64,000 nt of DNA from Bombus terrestris (GCF_910591885.1 NC_063276.1:1922001-1986000); one strand, 5' to 3'; positions 1 through 14,242 are shown, numbered from the stretch's first letter. Made by a program: numbers and translations. Notes: a model not told the origin generated them from the sequence alone.

Positions 1-3000
1 TTACTTAATTAGGCACGATCTAAAGTTTAATATAATCCAAAATGTGCTTTGTTACTTCAACGTTGACGTGCCGTACAAGGTGTGATGCCTACGAAAGGAA
101 TTATTTGTTCGTTTCGTTCTTTATTTACCAACTCTAAATATTATAATGTTGCGCAAGAAATTGATCTCGACGTACATACGCGCGTGTATGTATGAAAACA
201 ATCGTTGACTTGTTTTATTCCGGCGCATCGAAGGCGAAGTATTCGAAATTCAGTTCTCTCAGACAGTCGCTGGCAATATAAATTCTTGAAATCCTGCAGA
301 CAGAACTCTTAAAGGCTGCTTTGCAACGCTTTCCGTGCAGAATCCTGGGGCGCTAATGAGGCGTGCGATTCTCTCTTTAAAGGATTAAATTACTGAACGT
401 GGAAAGTCGCGGCAAAAGGCTGAAGGTTTGGCATAAGAGGTTTCGTTCTTTAACAACGATCTCAAGGGCTTAATGGAGCTTGTAAATGACGGAAAATCGA
501 TTTGCGAGCAAAACGTTATTTTTCAATATGTCCGCTTTTTCTGTTCTTCCTTTTTTTTTTTCTTTTGCCCCCCAGCTCTCGTGCTTTCTATTGAAACACA
601 CATTTAGCATTTTGTTTTTAATTTTAGTATTAAGATCGATAAGGTTCGTGGCATAAATAAGGAAAAGCAGTGGATAGAAAGACCTCAATTATCAACTTGT
701 TTTATTTTCAAACGAAAGAACAAATTTTTCAATAAATATTTATATGAAATGAAATTGCACCATTATCGGAAAATCGAACATGGTTCATCTAGGAAGGAGT
801 CTACATTTTTATTCTGATTTCGTGAAACATATTTCGTTGTGGAAATAACGCCCTTAATCGTGCCGTTGATACATCGCCACTTCAGTTAGTCGGGAAAGGT
901 ACTTCTACCATCGACTTCGAAGTCTCCGGTTTATCATTCACACGATCGTTCCCATTCGTTCAGCCAATTAACTCACCTACACACGTGCCAGCCTAACACG
1001 CAACTGTTGACGGGTGTTCTCTGCCTTGCGAATTTTCGAGTAGCCTGATATATCGAGTTCGAACAACCGATCATATGGTATTAATTTTTTTAACTTTCGC
1101 TAACTTTCCAACAAATTCGAATTCGAAGGAATTTCACACCAAATTTGAACGACCAGGTTATGTACAATAAAGCGAAAAATATTTTGACGCGTTGCATTTT
1201 CCGATTGGACAGTCTTCGCAGGGCGAGTTCATCAGAGATGGAAGGGGGCGTTAGCGGGGAGCTGTTCGTCCCACGACAGCCTTGCAAAAGAGGAGAAGGA
1301 AAGAGTTTGAGAGCGAGGGGTGTCTCGCACCCCTCGTATTCCCAGCGAGGTAAGGGCCAGTATGGATTTCCCATAAGATCAGGTATGCTGGTGCCTGGAA
1401 CCGACAATAAGGGTGTGTCAGTGTGCTCGTTCGCTATACGCGGTGAAAGGGAACAGGCGCGAAGGGGTGAAACGGGAAGAACCGAGGCATCCCTTCTCTT
1501 GGCCCGTTTCGAGCGACCCCTGCGCTCTTTTCTAGCCCCCGTTTCATCATGTCGCGTGGTACGTTCCAAATATATACACATATATTCGCTCGCATATTTG
1601 CTATCTTTCGTTATGTTTCGTGGACCAAGGATTTGAGATAATCGTTTGACAAACGCTGATAACAGAAAAGGGAAGATATTTTCTTGTTTCGTAGAACGGT
1701 ACTTTCAACTGATTGTTTAACTTGCGTAGCAAAGGGAAGGGGATAAACCCCGTGCAATAGTATTATGGATACTTTTACGGTATCGTGTAAGTACACCGAA
1801 AAAATTTGCGAACGATATTTGATTCTTATCGTGCCGTCTAGAAAAATTGAATTTTAGTAAATGCGGAGAAAAAACGGCCTCGTCGCACCTACTTTACGTA
1901 AATAATAAATTGGAAAACGCGTTCCTTTGACCAATAAAAATTTTCCCTTTGGTATTCACGGAGGACCATCGATGGCGCACGCGGCACAAAACGTGTTAAC
2001 CGATTTCCCAAAAGCAACGATGCAATCGATGGATGCTTTTGTTCCTATCCATGACGCGAGCACCCGAAGTGGAGTACATAGAGAGAGGAGGCTATTTCCA
2101 CCCCTCGGATAGCAAGCGCTACCCCAAAAGCGGGAGCAGCCGATGTTCCAAAAGTATACTCTCCGGTAATGCACTCGGGGTGGAACCACGCCCTCTCATC
2201 CTTCTTTCGTGAGCGAACCGCGAGCCACGTTGTTCACGTTCCAAGATCGCCTCTAGCCCTGGCTCCTTGGCAGAGTTGCTTTGCGGTTACCTTTATAGTC
2301 TGTCGGAGCCGCGGTAAAGATTCTGGGTTTACGTACCGTGAATTCCGCGCGTGAAGTATTAATAGGCGGACCGATCTTGGGGGCCGTCGTTGGGCTGTGG
2401 CTTTTCTAAAATCTCTTCTCAACTCGTTTTACCGTCGTACTTGCCTCTTAGGGATTAAATTTCCAATAGAATTTTCGAGAAAGGAGGAAATCTTTTTAGA
2501 AAAATCGCGTTAGAATTTCTTGAAACATCGATTCTGATTCTTTTTAATAACCGTTTCTTTCTTCAACGAAACGTGGCTTTGATATAAATACAAACTAAAC
2601 TAGCAGGTAATACGCAGTTCGCTACAAGTGCGTGCACAACGTGTAAATTACGCTTATTTGCGCGCGTTGATGTTTAGCCTTATTAGAGTCGTACGTTATA
2701 GTTGCACTCTTGAAAGATGAATTTATCATATTCGTACTAGAGGTGGCAACTTCGTTTTTACTTCTAAATTTAACGCCTCTATAAATAATACTATCGTATA
2801 TATTCATGTACAAACGATCCTATATTAAGGCTATTTCTCTCGTATTCGTCATTTCGTGAGCAATATCTCAACGGATTTTGATGAAAGCTGCGATGCATAA
2901 AGTAGACCCATCATCCTGCTTCTCGATAAAGCTACGTCCAGCGATTCACCTCCGAACGAATCCTTGGTGGGCCGGTAATATCAGCGGTCCGGCTCACGGC

Positions 3001-6000
3001 TCGAGGAAATGGAATTTCCTACGGAGGCAACGGTGGTGGTGGTCGTGCTCATCGTCGTTGGCCAGCCTGATGACGAGCTTATCGGCACCGTTCGTCAACC
3101 GGCACACACGCACGCACACCGCTTGCCAGCGTGCATTGGTGATCGTGTACGGCCGGTAGGCGTGTGTGATAGCGAAGTGATGTTTGTTGCTAGCTGTCGG
3201 CTGATTCAGGGAGCCATCCGTGTCAAGGTACACCACATCGACGTCCACATGCAACGTCCTGTGTTCTTTTTGCACCAGTCACGTGCACACGTACCGACAG
3301 AACGATCGACTCTGTAGCTTGCATGGCGCTAGCCTCGCGGTGTACAGAGTGGATTGGAAATCGGGCTACAATTAGGGGTGGAACGGAGAATGGTAGACGT
3401 TCGAGCCTGATGGAAAATTATCGAACCAGAGTGGTTTGAAAGGAGTGGAACTGATTATTGGTACATTAACGAGATACATCGAGTATGAAAGAAGTTGGGA
3501 TTTAAAAGTCGCAGATATCGCTAGTATCCTTGATACGCGAGAATTCGCATTCGGATTTTCGTATTTTGAAAATAAACTTCTTAAGCGAGAATTGAATCAT
3601 GTAGGAAGAGTTAGAAAAATACAGTATTATCCGTTATTATCTTAAATTATAGCTATTGTAGGAAGGTGTACCATTAACTCGTTACACTTCAGACGTCCAA
3701 TTGAAACGTGTACATAATTACTTGAATCGTGTGCTTGTTTGCTTTTATCTGCGCTCAGATGCAATCGTTCGAGAGTGAATATTTTATAAAGATACGTAAT
3801 AAAATTGTTTTACGAGTATCATTGCTTTGTCATCGAGTATCATTCATGATTTTTCTGCTCTCGCGTAATCCAACATTCGTTCGGATATCGTTCTACTCGC
3901 AAAGGAAGCAAAAAATGATAAATGGCAATTAAATTCCATTAATGTTCCCCCTTTTCGAAATATAAGACGATCGTCACAAAGAGAAGAACGACCGAACTGG
4001 AGAAATGGGACAAAAATTCTGCAAGGTGCCAAATGTTTCAAACGGCGAATGAATTACCCGCGAGATAATTTCGCTCGTAAGAAACACTGCTATATCGTCT
4101 TTTTAACCGACGATTCTATTAGCTGGAACACGCGATTCATCGATAAATTACGCGAAACGCGCCGCCGGAAGGAAATTACGAAGCGATCGAGAGCGCCGCA
4201 GGACAGGCCGGTTTTCTCTGTTGTTACGAAAACGTATCGACACTTGGAATGCAGCCGATCGATATAATCACGCGGCTGGTGACATTGTGAAATAAGGCTC
4301 GACCTGACGCGTAATTTTAGTCGCGCACTCGAGCAGATAATTAAGGCAACCGCGAGCCGATGAGTTATGTCGTTTCTGGATCGCACGATGGCTCAACCTG
4401 ACCGATCAGATCTTACTTTTTGACTTCTGACCTGGTTCCGATACTTTTCGTGTTTCGAACTTTCAGTTATTGAAACCGCGCGAGCAAAAGTTCGGTATGC
4501 AGAAGTTGTGGAATTATCGCACGTACAAATTAAAGTTACCAAGAGTAAGAGTTGCGAATTTAAGAAAAATTATGCGAGTAGTTTCTCGTTTCTTTTTTTT
4601 TTGAAGGAGAATGGAAATGACACTGCTTTAGTTTTACTTTCATTCTTTATTCATGTTTTGATCGGTGTATCGAACAGTTTATGCTCTTAAATTCTAAATA
4701 TAGCAACTATAGGTCTACGCAATTTTTACACGCCATTATCATAACGTCGATGCCATCGTCGACCTTAATCGCGTAGATTCTAAACAATTTCATGGTCGAA
4801 ACACTCAAACCCGTTACAGGCTACACCTTCGAGGAGAAATTCTAGCGATAACCGAATTACCGTCGGTTCGAAGGTCACCTACTGAGAATCTACCTGACCT
4901 GCCTCGTACATAATTCAACCATCTGCCCTCTCTCAGGCTCGTGAAATACCTGTTCGCTGACGACACTGTTTGTAATCCATGGAGAGCCGAAACTGGCTAG
5001 CGACTGCTGTTCGAACGGTTAGCTTGTTACCTGAATGCTATAAACAGCGCTTAAAAGATACGTCGTTCGAATTTATGGAACAATGCTCGTCCCACCTTTT
5101 GTAGAAGTCCCCTGGAACGTCCCGGGACTTTTACGGGCGCGTACTAGGAACACGATTATGCCAGAGGATTATTTGTGGTGTTCTCTCTGCGTAGTTGTTA
5201 ACGACGTTGTCGAGGAACAGCTCTAAGCGCAATTTAGAGGCTTTGTCTTTAGTTTTGTGGATAAACGACAGAGAGGTAACGTTATTCGTTGGCCGATTGG
5301 AATATTTAGAGTTTCAGATCGATATTTTGTGAATTTACCAACTTGGAGAATTGTGGATTTTAAGAATGAAATGTCCTTTTCGGACTTTACGGTCTTATCA
5401 ATATAAATCTTTACAGCGTTAACAATCGGAGTTATAGAATTTTATCGCATCAAATAAGCTGCTATATGCAATACCTTTATTGGTCTGAGGATGTGCTATA
5501 AAATATAATTCGCCTGTATGAATGTAAAACTCAACGATCTTTAAATTCAGTAGTTTCAAACACACGAAAAACTCGTCACAGGCGAACGCGAAGACAAAAG
5601 AACCGGCTGTATGCGCTGTAGTAAATTCGTTTTGACATTCGAGGGAAGGATTCCCGTTTTACTTCAATTACCGTGCAACCTGAGAGGCATCTCCGGTGAT
5701 ATCGTTCACCCGATCCTCTTCCTCCCTTCCACCCTGTCGTCCTTTCTCCGTAGCCATTTGTTCCTCGTCCCGTGTCGCTTGTCAGTCAAGCAGAGCGGCG
5801 CGAATCGGTCGAAGCATGAAAGTTTTACTCGCGATTACTCCTCCAGTCAATTAGGGGCGAGCGGATTCGATTATCGTCGAGTAATCCCGAACCTAGGGTA
5901 AGCAACGCGCCGTTGTCTCTGTCGGAAAATGATTCCGGTCGAACAGCGTAGTAGCTAGGTACACCTACGACTTTCGACCGCTTAATACGATTCTCCAACT

Positions 6001-9000
6001 TTCTTCTCTCTGTCCCTCTCCTTCCGTCGCGTCGCTAAAAATAAGATTGGATGATACACAAATGGAATTTCAGCGCAGAACGAGCAATTTTTCAAAGCTC
6101 GCGCTTTCGTTCAACGTTGCGAGGGTTAATTCATAAATTGGACGTAATTGGAAAACGATGCGCTGATAATCTTGACGCGCGATGAACGAAGATACGTGGA
6201 GAAATCGTTAATAACCCGACAGGGATTTTAGACTTTGTTGTTTTGTACTTAATTCTTTGGGATCGCGGTTAGTTACGGTTATGTGAAACCGAGACGGGGA
6301 ATACACAGGCTGCTGTCTTTGCATAGCGATGCCTACCTTTGTTCGTTCCGTGGCCGAAAACCAAAAAGTTCGACGACAACGATCGTCTAAATCGAGGCCG
6401 GATACGACGCTCCGCCGATAATTATACCGAGTCCGTGGATTTTCATTATACATGCGCATAGGTAGGCGACCGAGCCTCGAGGTTGCCCTCCCACCTTTCG
6501 TTCCACGGGACAGAGAGGATCCAGGAAATTACCGATGAAACGGCCTGTCAGACATGCTGGGACTTAGAGGGCCATCGCGTACGGAAACGTTATTTCTTCG
6601 TGTGTAGAACCACAGCGGCCGATAGAAGGCCACGTTTGTCGAGCTTTCGATTTCTTTGGCGGCTCGAGCGACTGCGGTGACTACATTTCTTGGCTGAAGA
6701 CGCGACGTTTCGTGGAAACGAGTCGATCGGGATATTATATCGCGCTCTTTTAAGGTTCTTCTCTAAGATAGATGTTACGGCTTTGTTTTTTGATCAGGCG
6801 AATAGGTGGACAAGAACCGGCGTAGAATTTTCTTTATACTTATTCGCAGATCAATATTTTTGCAAGGCAAACTCTGGCTTGGCAGAATATATTAAAACTT
6901 AGGTTTCTATCTGTTTTACGACATACCAGTTTCGATTCACATTCTTCGAGGATGCGGTGTTCTTGCCGAAACAACGTTTTAAAACGCGAAAAGATGTACG
7001 TAGTCCTCTTGAAAAGAAGAACCACGTATGTAAAAGTTACGTACTGATTTCTTTCGTAGTCTGGTCGAAGAATTTTAAGACTGGAACAAACGTTGCCATC
7101 ACAATGTCTGTGATTTTGTGTTTCGAGCGAAGATTCGGTTTTCCACGGTGGAATAAAAACATCGGGAAAAATTTATTGGACGCGTTCGCGATACGAGCCC
7201 TACAGCGGTTTGTAGAACGCCACCCGGTACCCAGACGCATATATGTGCATATATCGCACATATACGTGTGCACATACCTGTCCGATTTCCAACAAGAGAG
7301 GACACAAAGGGGGTCGACGATGGCGGGCTACATTGGGGGTTGCGGTGTCAATAATACATCGTGCTGTTCGTATGTAGGTGACTCTTGGTAGCGGGTATTC
7401 GAGCCGCGTTCGTGCACGAACAAAAATCGTGAATATCGTCTTTTATTCTCACGAAGGAAGATATCCTCGGAGATCGTATCTTTGAGTTTGAGGTCTCGAT
7501 TATGCTCGTAGAATTCGAACGATAGAAGATTTTATGGTTGTAAGAAGATCTCGAGTAGGAAATATGTATCGAGAAATAGAGAATTCGATGTTCTTGCAGT
7601 CCCCTTTCAAGCTGAATTCCATTCTAATTGAATTTAAATAATCTTCCAGTAATTCGTGCAGATACAAAATACATAAATTACAATACGCTATATCGACTCG
7701 ATGCGGCTCAAACACCGTCGTACGCATTTACAAAATTTTATCGGACCGCTGGAATTACTAGCTTTATACGCTTTCTCGTTCGATCAGATATCCAAAAAGC
7801 TCCTAGAAACCGTGCGATGTATCTTTATAAAGGAATAACGTTGGAGTTCGTAGTATCGGATGAATCGATGTAACGATATTTATGAAGAAATAAGAACGCA
7901 ATAACGATCGCAAGATATTGTCCGTTGGCTCTGGGTACATTACAATTTCCCGGTCTTCTGGAGCCACAAATTTCCCAGTTTGACCGAGCATCGTGCAATT
8001 GGCGAGATCGTCCGTACGCATTCGCCATTCGACATTTACATTTTCCGACGGTTTCGCAAAATACCGTGGTTATTTACACGGCATCGACACGTTCGACGGT
8101 TGCAGGGTGCGGCGGTCGGAAGGTGGCGGCGTCAAGCGCGCAATTTCCACGGCGGAATTTCGAGCGTGGACAGCGGCGCAGCAAAATTATTATTTTATTC
8201 GCGGAACTTTACTCATTTCCTCGGTCGTAGCCATCGTTGTATCTCCCTCGTGGCTGCTCTCTGGTCGAGTTTACGGCTCTCCCGCCTCCAACCCCGGCGT
8301 GGCCGCTTCCCATACACGGTGACGCGCTCGCACATACGTATTGCCACAGATACGAGCACACGTAAACATTCGTATGCACGGAGAGACGTATACGTGTATG
8401 GAACGCGGAGAGAAGGTGGAAGCTCGTGCAGCCGCGCCTGCGGTACATATATTAGCACGTTCGACGCACACAACGCCGTGAAACAGCGTCGCACGCGCGC
8501 ACACGCCACACTCGTACGTGATATATGTCTGGCTGTACGTGGCGGTTGAGTGGAGTTGTGGTGGACGGGTGGGTGGCCGTGTGGGCGGGCGGACGATAGT
8601 TTATTCAGCGGATTATTGACGGGTGGTGTGTTCGGGTCCTACATGCCGTACGGCACACTCAAAATAGCCCCCGGTTAACCCCTGACGCTGGCATTTGAAA
8701 TATCGACCTTTTCGAATTTAGTCGGGATATGCGGTTGCTGCGATCGACCGGCCATCGAACGGGGGACGCCGCTTGATCACCGCAGAGAGATCGTCGATCT
8801 CGTTCAGGTGTCTCGCATCTTCCCTCCTCTCACGAAATTATTCTATTTCGAGGAATCCTCGTTCTTGAACGTTCCTTCGTTTCAGGACTGCCGTGACTGT
8901 TTTGGCTGTAAAATTGTTTTACGTTTTACTTTACGGTGAATCGACGATCTAGCCTGCTGCAATTTCGGCTTGATCGTTTTACTTTTATTTATTCCTTTGT

Positions 9001-9269
9001 TCGTTATATTTTCTCATATTTGTGATACTCGAGATAAGTGACGAAAAATGATCGCACTGATCTAGAGGCAAGTTAAACATTGCATATTTAGGAAGTAGAG
9101 AAAATATTCATTTATCGACTGACCTTTATTTCCGTAAAGAGCGTGAATCACTGCGAATTGCTTGTTTTACAGCGTTGTTCTCTCAACGAAGCGACGTTAG
9201 ATTTTAAAGTTGACACGAGCATCGCCGATCCGAAAGAATATAACGACAATGTTTCACTATGATTCGTGG
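1..9269. other. Non-coding stretch with GC-rich patches, no supported gene
   Basis: I find no gene that can be supported here. AT-rich sequence alternates with GC-rich patches at about 1200-1560, 2880-3330, 5600-5900 and 8080-8640. Open frames in the patches, such as 163 codons on each strand near 1.1-1.6 kb and 189 codons at 7980-8549, overlap open frames on the other strand, lack known motifs, and fit the scarcity of stops in GC-rich DNA. The patch at 8300-8520 is rich in acgtgt/cacacg steps. No tRNA-like, rRNA-like or transposon-like sequence was seen. Confidence 0.6.
8567..8589 (+). other. Four-run G cluster, weak quadruplex motif
   Basis: Four GGG runs lie within 23 bases at 8567, 8571, 8583 and 8587, with loops of 1, 9 and 1 bases. 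The central loop is longer than the usual seven-base limit, so this is a weak quadruplex motif. It sits at the end of a GC-rich, G-skewed patch (8530-8600) just upstream of AT-rich DNA. Confidence 0.35.
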
Positions 9270-9345
9270 ATTAGTTAATCGGGATAGTTAGGTAATTAAC
9301 GAGATAATGGTAATTAATCGCGATTAATTTCAAATATAAATCACA
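9270..9345. promoter_or_regulatory. Homeodomain-type site cluster with an 18-base palindrome
   Basis: Several TAAT-core words lie within about 75 bases: TTAATCG near 9275, GTAATTAAC near 9293, and a perfect 18-base palindrome at 9312-9329 that places two TAATCG half-sites head to head. TAATTA and TAATC are classical insect homeodomain recognition cores. Cis-regulatory function is inference from site density; AT-rich DNA yields such words by chance, but the exact palindrome is less expected. The nearest possible gene start is the candidate exon at 10160-10282. Confidence 0.3.
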
Positions 9346-10159
9346 GGCAAGTACTAACTGAAATTTGTACGATTGAACGTTGTATCGATTCTCATGAAGT
9401 GCCGTGTACGCAATCAATTTTTAATGAAATTTTCACAGATTTCTATTGCGTACTGGGCGAAATGAATTTTGCAACGGTACGAGTAGTAACAGCGCATTGG
9501 TTATTAAACTAAAAGCGTGCAGCGATGTACTCCACATATATACGAGAGGTCAAATTTTTAATTTTTAAAAATTGTTTATGCCATACATGCAATATTTCGT
9601 TGCGCAGGTTTTACTCGATTGTTTTGTTTCGATACGTTTAATAATTTCTCGAGTGAAATCCTCCTTTAGAACACTAAACACCTACGCAGATACGAATATT
9701 TCATACTTTAAGCATTGAAAAACGATATTTTTTATAATAATACAACATATTGTATCAAACATTGCGCCTTTACAATACTAATCATTGTATATTTCTTTCG
9801 ATCGAAATTAACGACGAAAAATCATGAAATCACGATGAAATAATATTTTTCAACGATAGATTCTGTTTGTTCCCAACATCTTTCCTACGCTAAAAGCTCA
9901 AAGTAGGAAACAACCGAATTCCAACGTAAATTATCTTTCTTTTTTGGGGACCAAATTCCCTTCCTATTCTACCACTTCGGTGCAGCGAATCAACAACCAG
10001 TAATGCGTTCTGCGCATTAACCGCTATACACCCCGAATCAACCCTCGGTGGAAAAGAGCGAAGGAAAATTTGAAAAACAGAAAATTTCGTGTCAACGATC
10101 GCTGCTGTAATATTTAATTTTCCTCGTAGGCCGCCATATTCACGCGAACCACAGTGTTC
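9346..10159. other. AT-rich spacer, nothing recognised
   Basis: Nothing recognisable is present. A 155-codon open frame on the minus strand over 9890-10357 opposes the candidate first exon, has no motif, and is treated as chance. Confidence 0.5.
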
Positions 10160-10282
10160 AGTTACAGATACCCACTGGCCTCTTCTCTTGCCCCCTCCGC
10201 GGCTCTGCCATTTTTCCTTTTTTTCCTTTTCATATACACTCTCGTTTGTTGGTGTACTCGCGTGATATCTCGCATTATCAAG
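10160..10282 (+). other. Candidate 5' exon: initiator-like start and strong splice donor
   Basis: The sequence TTCAGTT at 10157-10163 matches the arthropod initiator (TCAGT), with the A at 10160 as the possible start base. A strong splice donor, ATCAAG|GTGAGC, follows after 123 bases at 10282/10283. A GCCGCCATATT word lies about 30 bases upstream, resembling a Pho/YY1-type GCCAT element. Between start and donor the DNA is pyrimidine-rich. A frame is open through it but has no good ATG, so a non-coding first exon is more likely than a coding one. If real, it would feed the + strand exons tens of kilobases downstream. The call rests on two short motifs; chance co-occurrence is quite possible. 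Confidence 0.25.
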
Positions 10283-12894
10283 GTGAGCCGACCGCGCCGC
10301 GCCGACAGAAGAAGAAAAAAAGAACGACGCGCTTTTTTCATCCGGTGAGTTGACCACGGGTTCGCGCGGCTAAAGCCGCGTTTACACCGCGAATCGTCAG
10401 CAACTCGTTGCTATGCCGGCCGCTTCCTATCGGCACGGCCAGTGGGTGTTATTGATAATTCGATCGCGTCGAACGCTATGATGCAATTGATACAGTTCTG
10501 CGTTCTGTTTGATGAAATTGCATAAGTTGCCGGTTCGTATTGCGTAAACTGGAGGATTAAGGTTCCGTGTTCCGTTGCATCCATCCAAGTACGATGTAAA
10601 AGTGTTCGATCTCTCGTAACTGCAGTTTCATCTGCTTACGAAAGCACGTAATTGTGATCGATTAGAATTCCTTGAAATCTAGGAAATTATCGACATAAAC
10701 GAGCGATTGGTATCGCTGTAATAAAGTGCCATACACATGTGTGTGATTTAAAAACGACTCGGACGTATGTCAACATGCATATGAATATATATGTTTTATT
10801 CATTTTTGTTATTTCTTCGAATCGGAACTGGCTACGCCGACAGGTTTACGAATGCGTTTAAAAATTAGCGAACATAAGGAGTTAGATTGGTACGCTTCGA
10901 ACCTAGAACGCCGTAGGAAAATTAAATTACATTTCTTCGTCGTATGTGAACAGGGCTTAAGGGAATACTTGAGGAGGAGTATAGCGTGTGTGCGCGCGTT
11001 AACACACACGTAGATTTTCCACACGGTCACGTGTGGACGAGCTGATAGGGATAGCCATGCAGGTCTGCGTAATTGCCGGCGCGGTGCTACCGACCACTTC
11101 CGGTCCACGTATCCGCTCCTGCAAGCACCTTCCTTTCGCCGGAAAGTAACACGCGCTTCCGCGAGAATGTAAAACGTTACGAAGGACTCTTACAGCTCCT
11201 TGCCTGTGTAAATCCCCTTTTGCTAAAACAATGACATATTTTAACTGGTTAGCCCGAGGACAATGAGGAAATTTTATTTTATTACTTCCGATACGCGACA
11301 TTACAAATTTTATATAATACTTGACATTCAGTTTTCCACGTTTCGTACATCGTTGACGCATCGATCTTCTCGCACGTTTTCCCGAGATCGTCTACAGCAG
11401 GAAACAGAAGAAAATAGCGTTCATCTACAAAATATTTACGTGGGTACTAGTATGTCTAAGTTTAGCATCCGAGTTTTCTGGCAATGCGTCTGTCATTGAA
11501 TTAATCTTGAAATTGAATAATTCGCATGATTCTTAGTACACGTTCCTACCTCTTGCCATGTATATACATGTACATATATTATATATTTACACATGTATAT
11601 ACGATATTTGCGACACGCGCGATCTGTTTCGAGTAAAGAGGTTATCACTGGCGGCAAAATTGATTCACGTATTTATATTTTGCTGTGTTCCGCTTATCAA
11701 TGAAACGACTTAGATGTGTAGAACACGTGTTCCCACTATATTCGCAAAAGAATATAACAGTTATAGCGAGTTACGCGTGTCGTGATCACCCTAACCGTGA
11801 AATTTGTTACGTACAATATAATCGAAATATAACAGACTTATCATATTATTTATTTATGCCGTGGTGCATTTTATATTTCTTTAATCGGGAAACATCAATT
11901 GCACGGACGATTATGAAAGTGACTTAAGTCGTATATTTCTTGTTTCGAGATATATCAAGTTATAGGTTCGACGCATGAACCGTATTCCGTTTAATGACGC
12001 AACCATCAACTAGGTCCAACGGTTCAATTTCTACTACTTTGCGAAAACGGTTTCAGATTATTGTAGTGTAAATAGACGGAAAGCAAAATAAGCCATAAAC
12101 TCGTTCTTTTTTTAGATTCTTCACTTTGGCCACTCTCATAATCACCGGTACAATTAAAGAACAGACAGTGTTTACTATGAGGCGAGGAAAAACTCGCGAA
12201 GGTGAACTTTAGTTAAACCAGAACCAGTTTTTAAGAAAAAAGTTTCCAGTAGTTCGACTGATTCAGTATTAAAACATTATATAACAGTAAAAGAAATTTT
12301 ATAGATCGCGGCTTATATAAGTTTTTAAACGGGTATATTGCTCAATCCGTATAGTATATTATCTTCGTTTTGTATTTTGATATAGAGATCCAAAGCAATA
12401 ACATGTTTACAAATTTGATGATCTACCATTAAATAGATAGAAAGCTGACGTTTCACCATTGGCAAGCTTTATTCAATTCCGTATTACTAATAAAAGTACA
12501 TTTGCTATCGATCAGGATCGCAATGTATTCTTTATTAGCCCGTATCTACGTGGATTTCGTTATACGCGCGTGTCGTAAATCCGGAAGACTTGAACGCGTG
12601 TGTAGGAAGCCTCTAAACAGCAACGTGACGGTGTACGCGTGCGTCTATGTACACGGAAACCGAGAAGAGAGGTAACTAGAGAGAAACGAGGTTTCGCGCG
12701 AATCGATGGCTAATAGTCTCCCCGCTGTAATTAATGCAACAAGTTGATACCTAACACTTATCTTCGCTCACGCGGCTTTCACGGTTAACCCGCCACGAGT
12801 TTCGAAGCGAGCCGCGTGTACGTATTGTCCTCGATCGAATCCGAACTTTTCAATCGCCTGTCGTCTCATTCGTTCCCTTCTTTATTCCCTGTTC

Positions 12895-12921
12895 TTTGAA
12901 AATCTTCCTTGTCAGGTACTC
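12895..12921 (+). promoter_or_regulatory. Recursive-splice-like junction (acceptor abutting donor)
   Basis: A pyrimidine-rich stretch runs directly into GTCAG|GTACTC, with the junction at 12915/12916, placing a 3' splice acceptor against a 5' splice donor with no exon between. Such zero-length exons (ratchet points) split very long insect introns and normally read CAG|GTAAGT. The donor half here is imperfect, so confidence is low. Confidence 0.2.
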
Positions 12922-14242
12922 CACGGACTTTGCTCGCATCTTGATAATCTCCGATACGTTCGTTTCGTCGTCGAGTCGTCGACCGTATGATATGGTCGCT
13001 TCCTCTGGCGATTGGCTAATTCCGTTAACATTTGTTAGATATCCGAGATCATTGACAGTAATTGAGAATGCATAGTGATGCGGGATTTAGAAAGTTTTGG
13101 CTTGGAAATGTGATATTATGAAAGTAGTACTAGAAAATAGAGAAACTGTGGAGAATAAAGGTATAATCACGAGGATCGTAAAAAATATAAAAGCAAGAAG
13201 AATATAGCGGCGATTCGATGTATGGATATTCGTTTGAGAAGATTTATGTTTTGGAAATTGAGCGTCTAAAGCGTTTCAGCTTCGAACGTAGATAATTGTT
13301 TCAAAGAGGAATCGGGATGCCGTATCGCCATATCGAGGAGCTTGCGATGTCAGCAAAGGGGGTTTAAAAGACGAATGCGCGTGACGATCGTTTAGTGTTC
13401 CGTTTACGATTCCGATGGAAGGATGTACGAGTTGTCATTAGGGGTGAGAACCCCTCTGATCTTCGTCCAAGTGTTTTATGATCCTGTTCAGTTTTATTAA
13501 CCCCCCCTCCCTTTACAGCTTCGGTTACAACGCGTCTCGGCAATTTAATCTTTTAATACTCTCTTCCACAAATCTCGTATTAAGCCTTAAACGCACTTGC
13601 TTTTCTGCCATGAGAAACCATTCGACGCGAAAATATAGCAGTTAACCAACACTGCTAATTTGATCGAACTTTTCTCGATGGAAACGAGATTGACGTCAAT
13701 CGTAGCTTTCAGTTTGCTTGGACTCGGTCGATTTTACTTTACGACAACTCTTTGGTTACGATACGCATTGTACAGGTATTTCGGATAGCGTCAAAAAACA
13801 TTTAGATAGCGTTTGGAGGTTTAAAGTATTATTTATGAACGATTTGCCCCTTTTATCTCTCATCTTTTTCTCTATTCTTCTCTGTTTAGAAATTCTGTTT
13901 TCGATGGGATAGAGGTCGAGTCTTTTTTTTCCATCGAACTCAAAAAATAAAGCGCGTTAGTAAAAAAATTGTCAAAAAATCATTCGAGAGCCGGGACGCG
14001 CTTGTTATTGCGACATAGAGTAAATAGGAATATAAATCTGGAAATTCTCGTATTTATTGCCGCTCTCGTATTTCACAAAATTTCGGAAACGTGTATCGTT
14101 ACACGAAACAAAATGTGGAAAGGAGTATAAATTTCAAAATTTCATTAAGATCTGTCGTTGCTAAATTCCTGTTCGTTTTACGCTCCATTTTTTCCTAGTG
14201 CCGATAAACTTTAACGTTAACTAAAAATACTATTGAAAAAAA

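Noticed and set aside
977..1044. Minus-strand 68-base segment between an ATATCAG acceptor and a strong TGTAG|GTGAGT donor
   Set aside because: The donor is good, but the acceptor lacks a pyrimidine tract and the translation is unremarkable. One such pair is expected by chance in a window this size.
1090..1636. Opposed 163-codon open frames on both strands
   Set aside because: Both arise from the same GC-rich, stop-poor patch, and neither has recognisable features.
7980..8549. 189-codon + strand open frame
   Set aside because: Three overlapping frames are open here, and the translation changes character within cacacg/cgtacg-rich sequence. There is no motif and no splice or promoter support.
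13519..13650. Strong C-rich acceptor CCCTTTACAG with a 42-codon frame
   Set aside because: There is no donor and no nearby polyadenylation signal, and the peptide is not distinctive. It is left as an orphan acceptor-like site.
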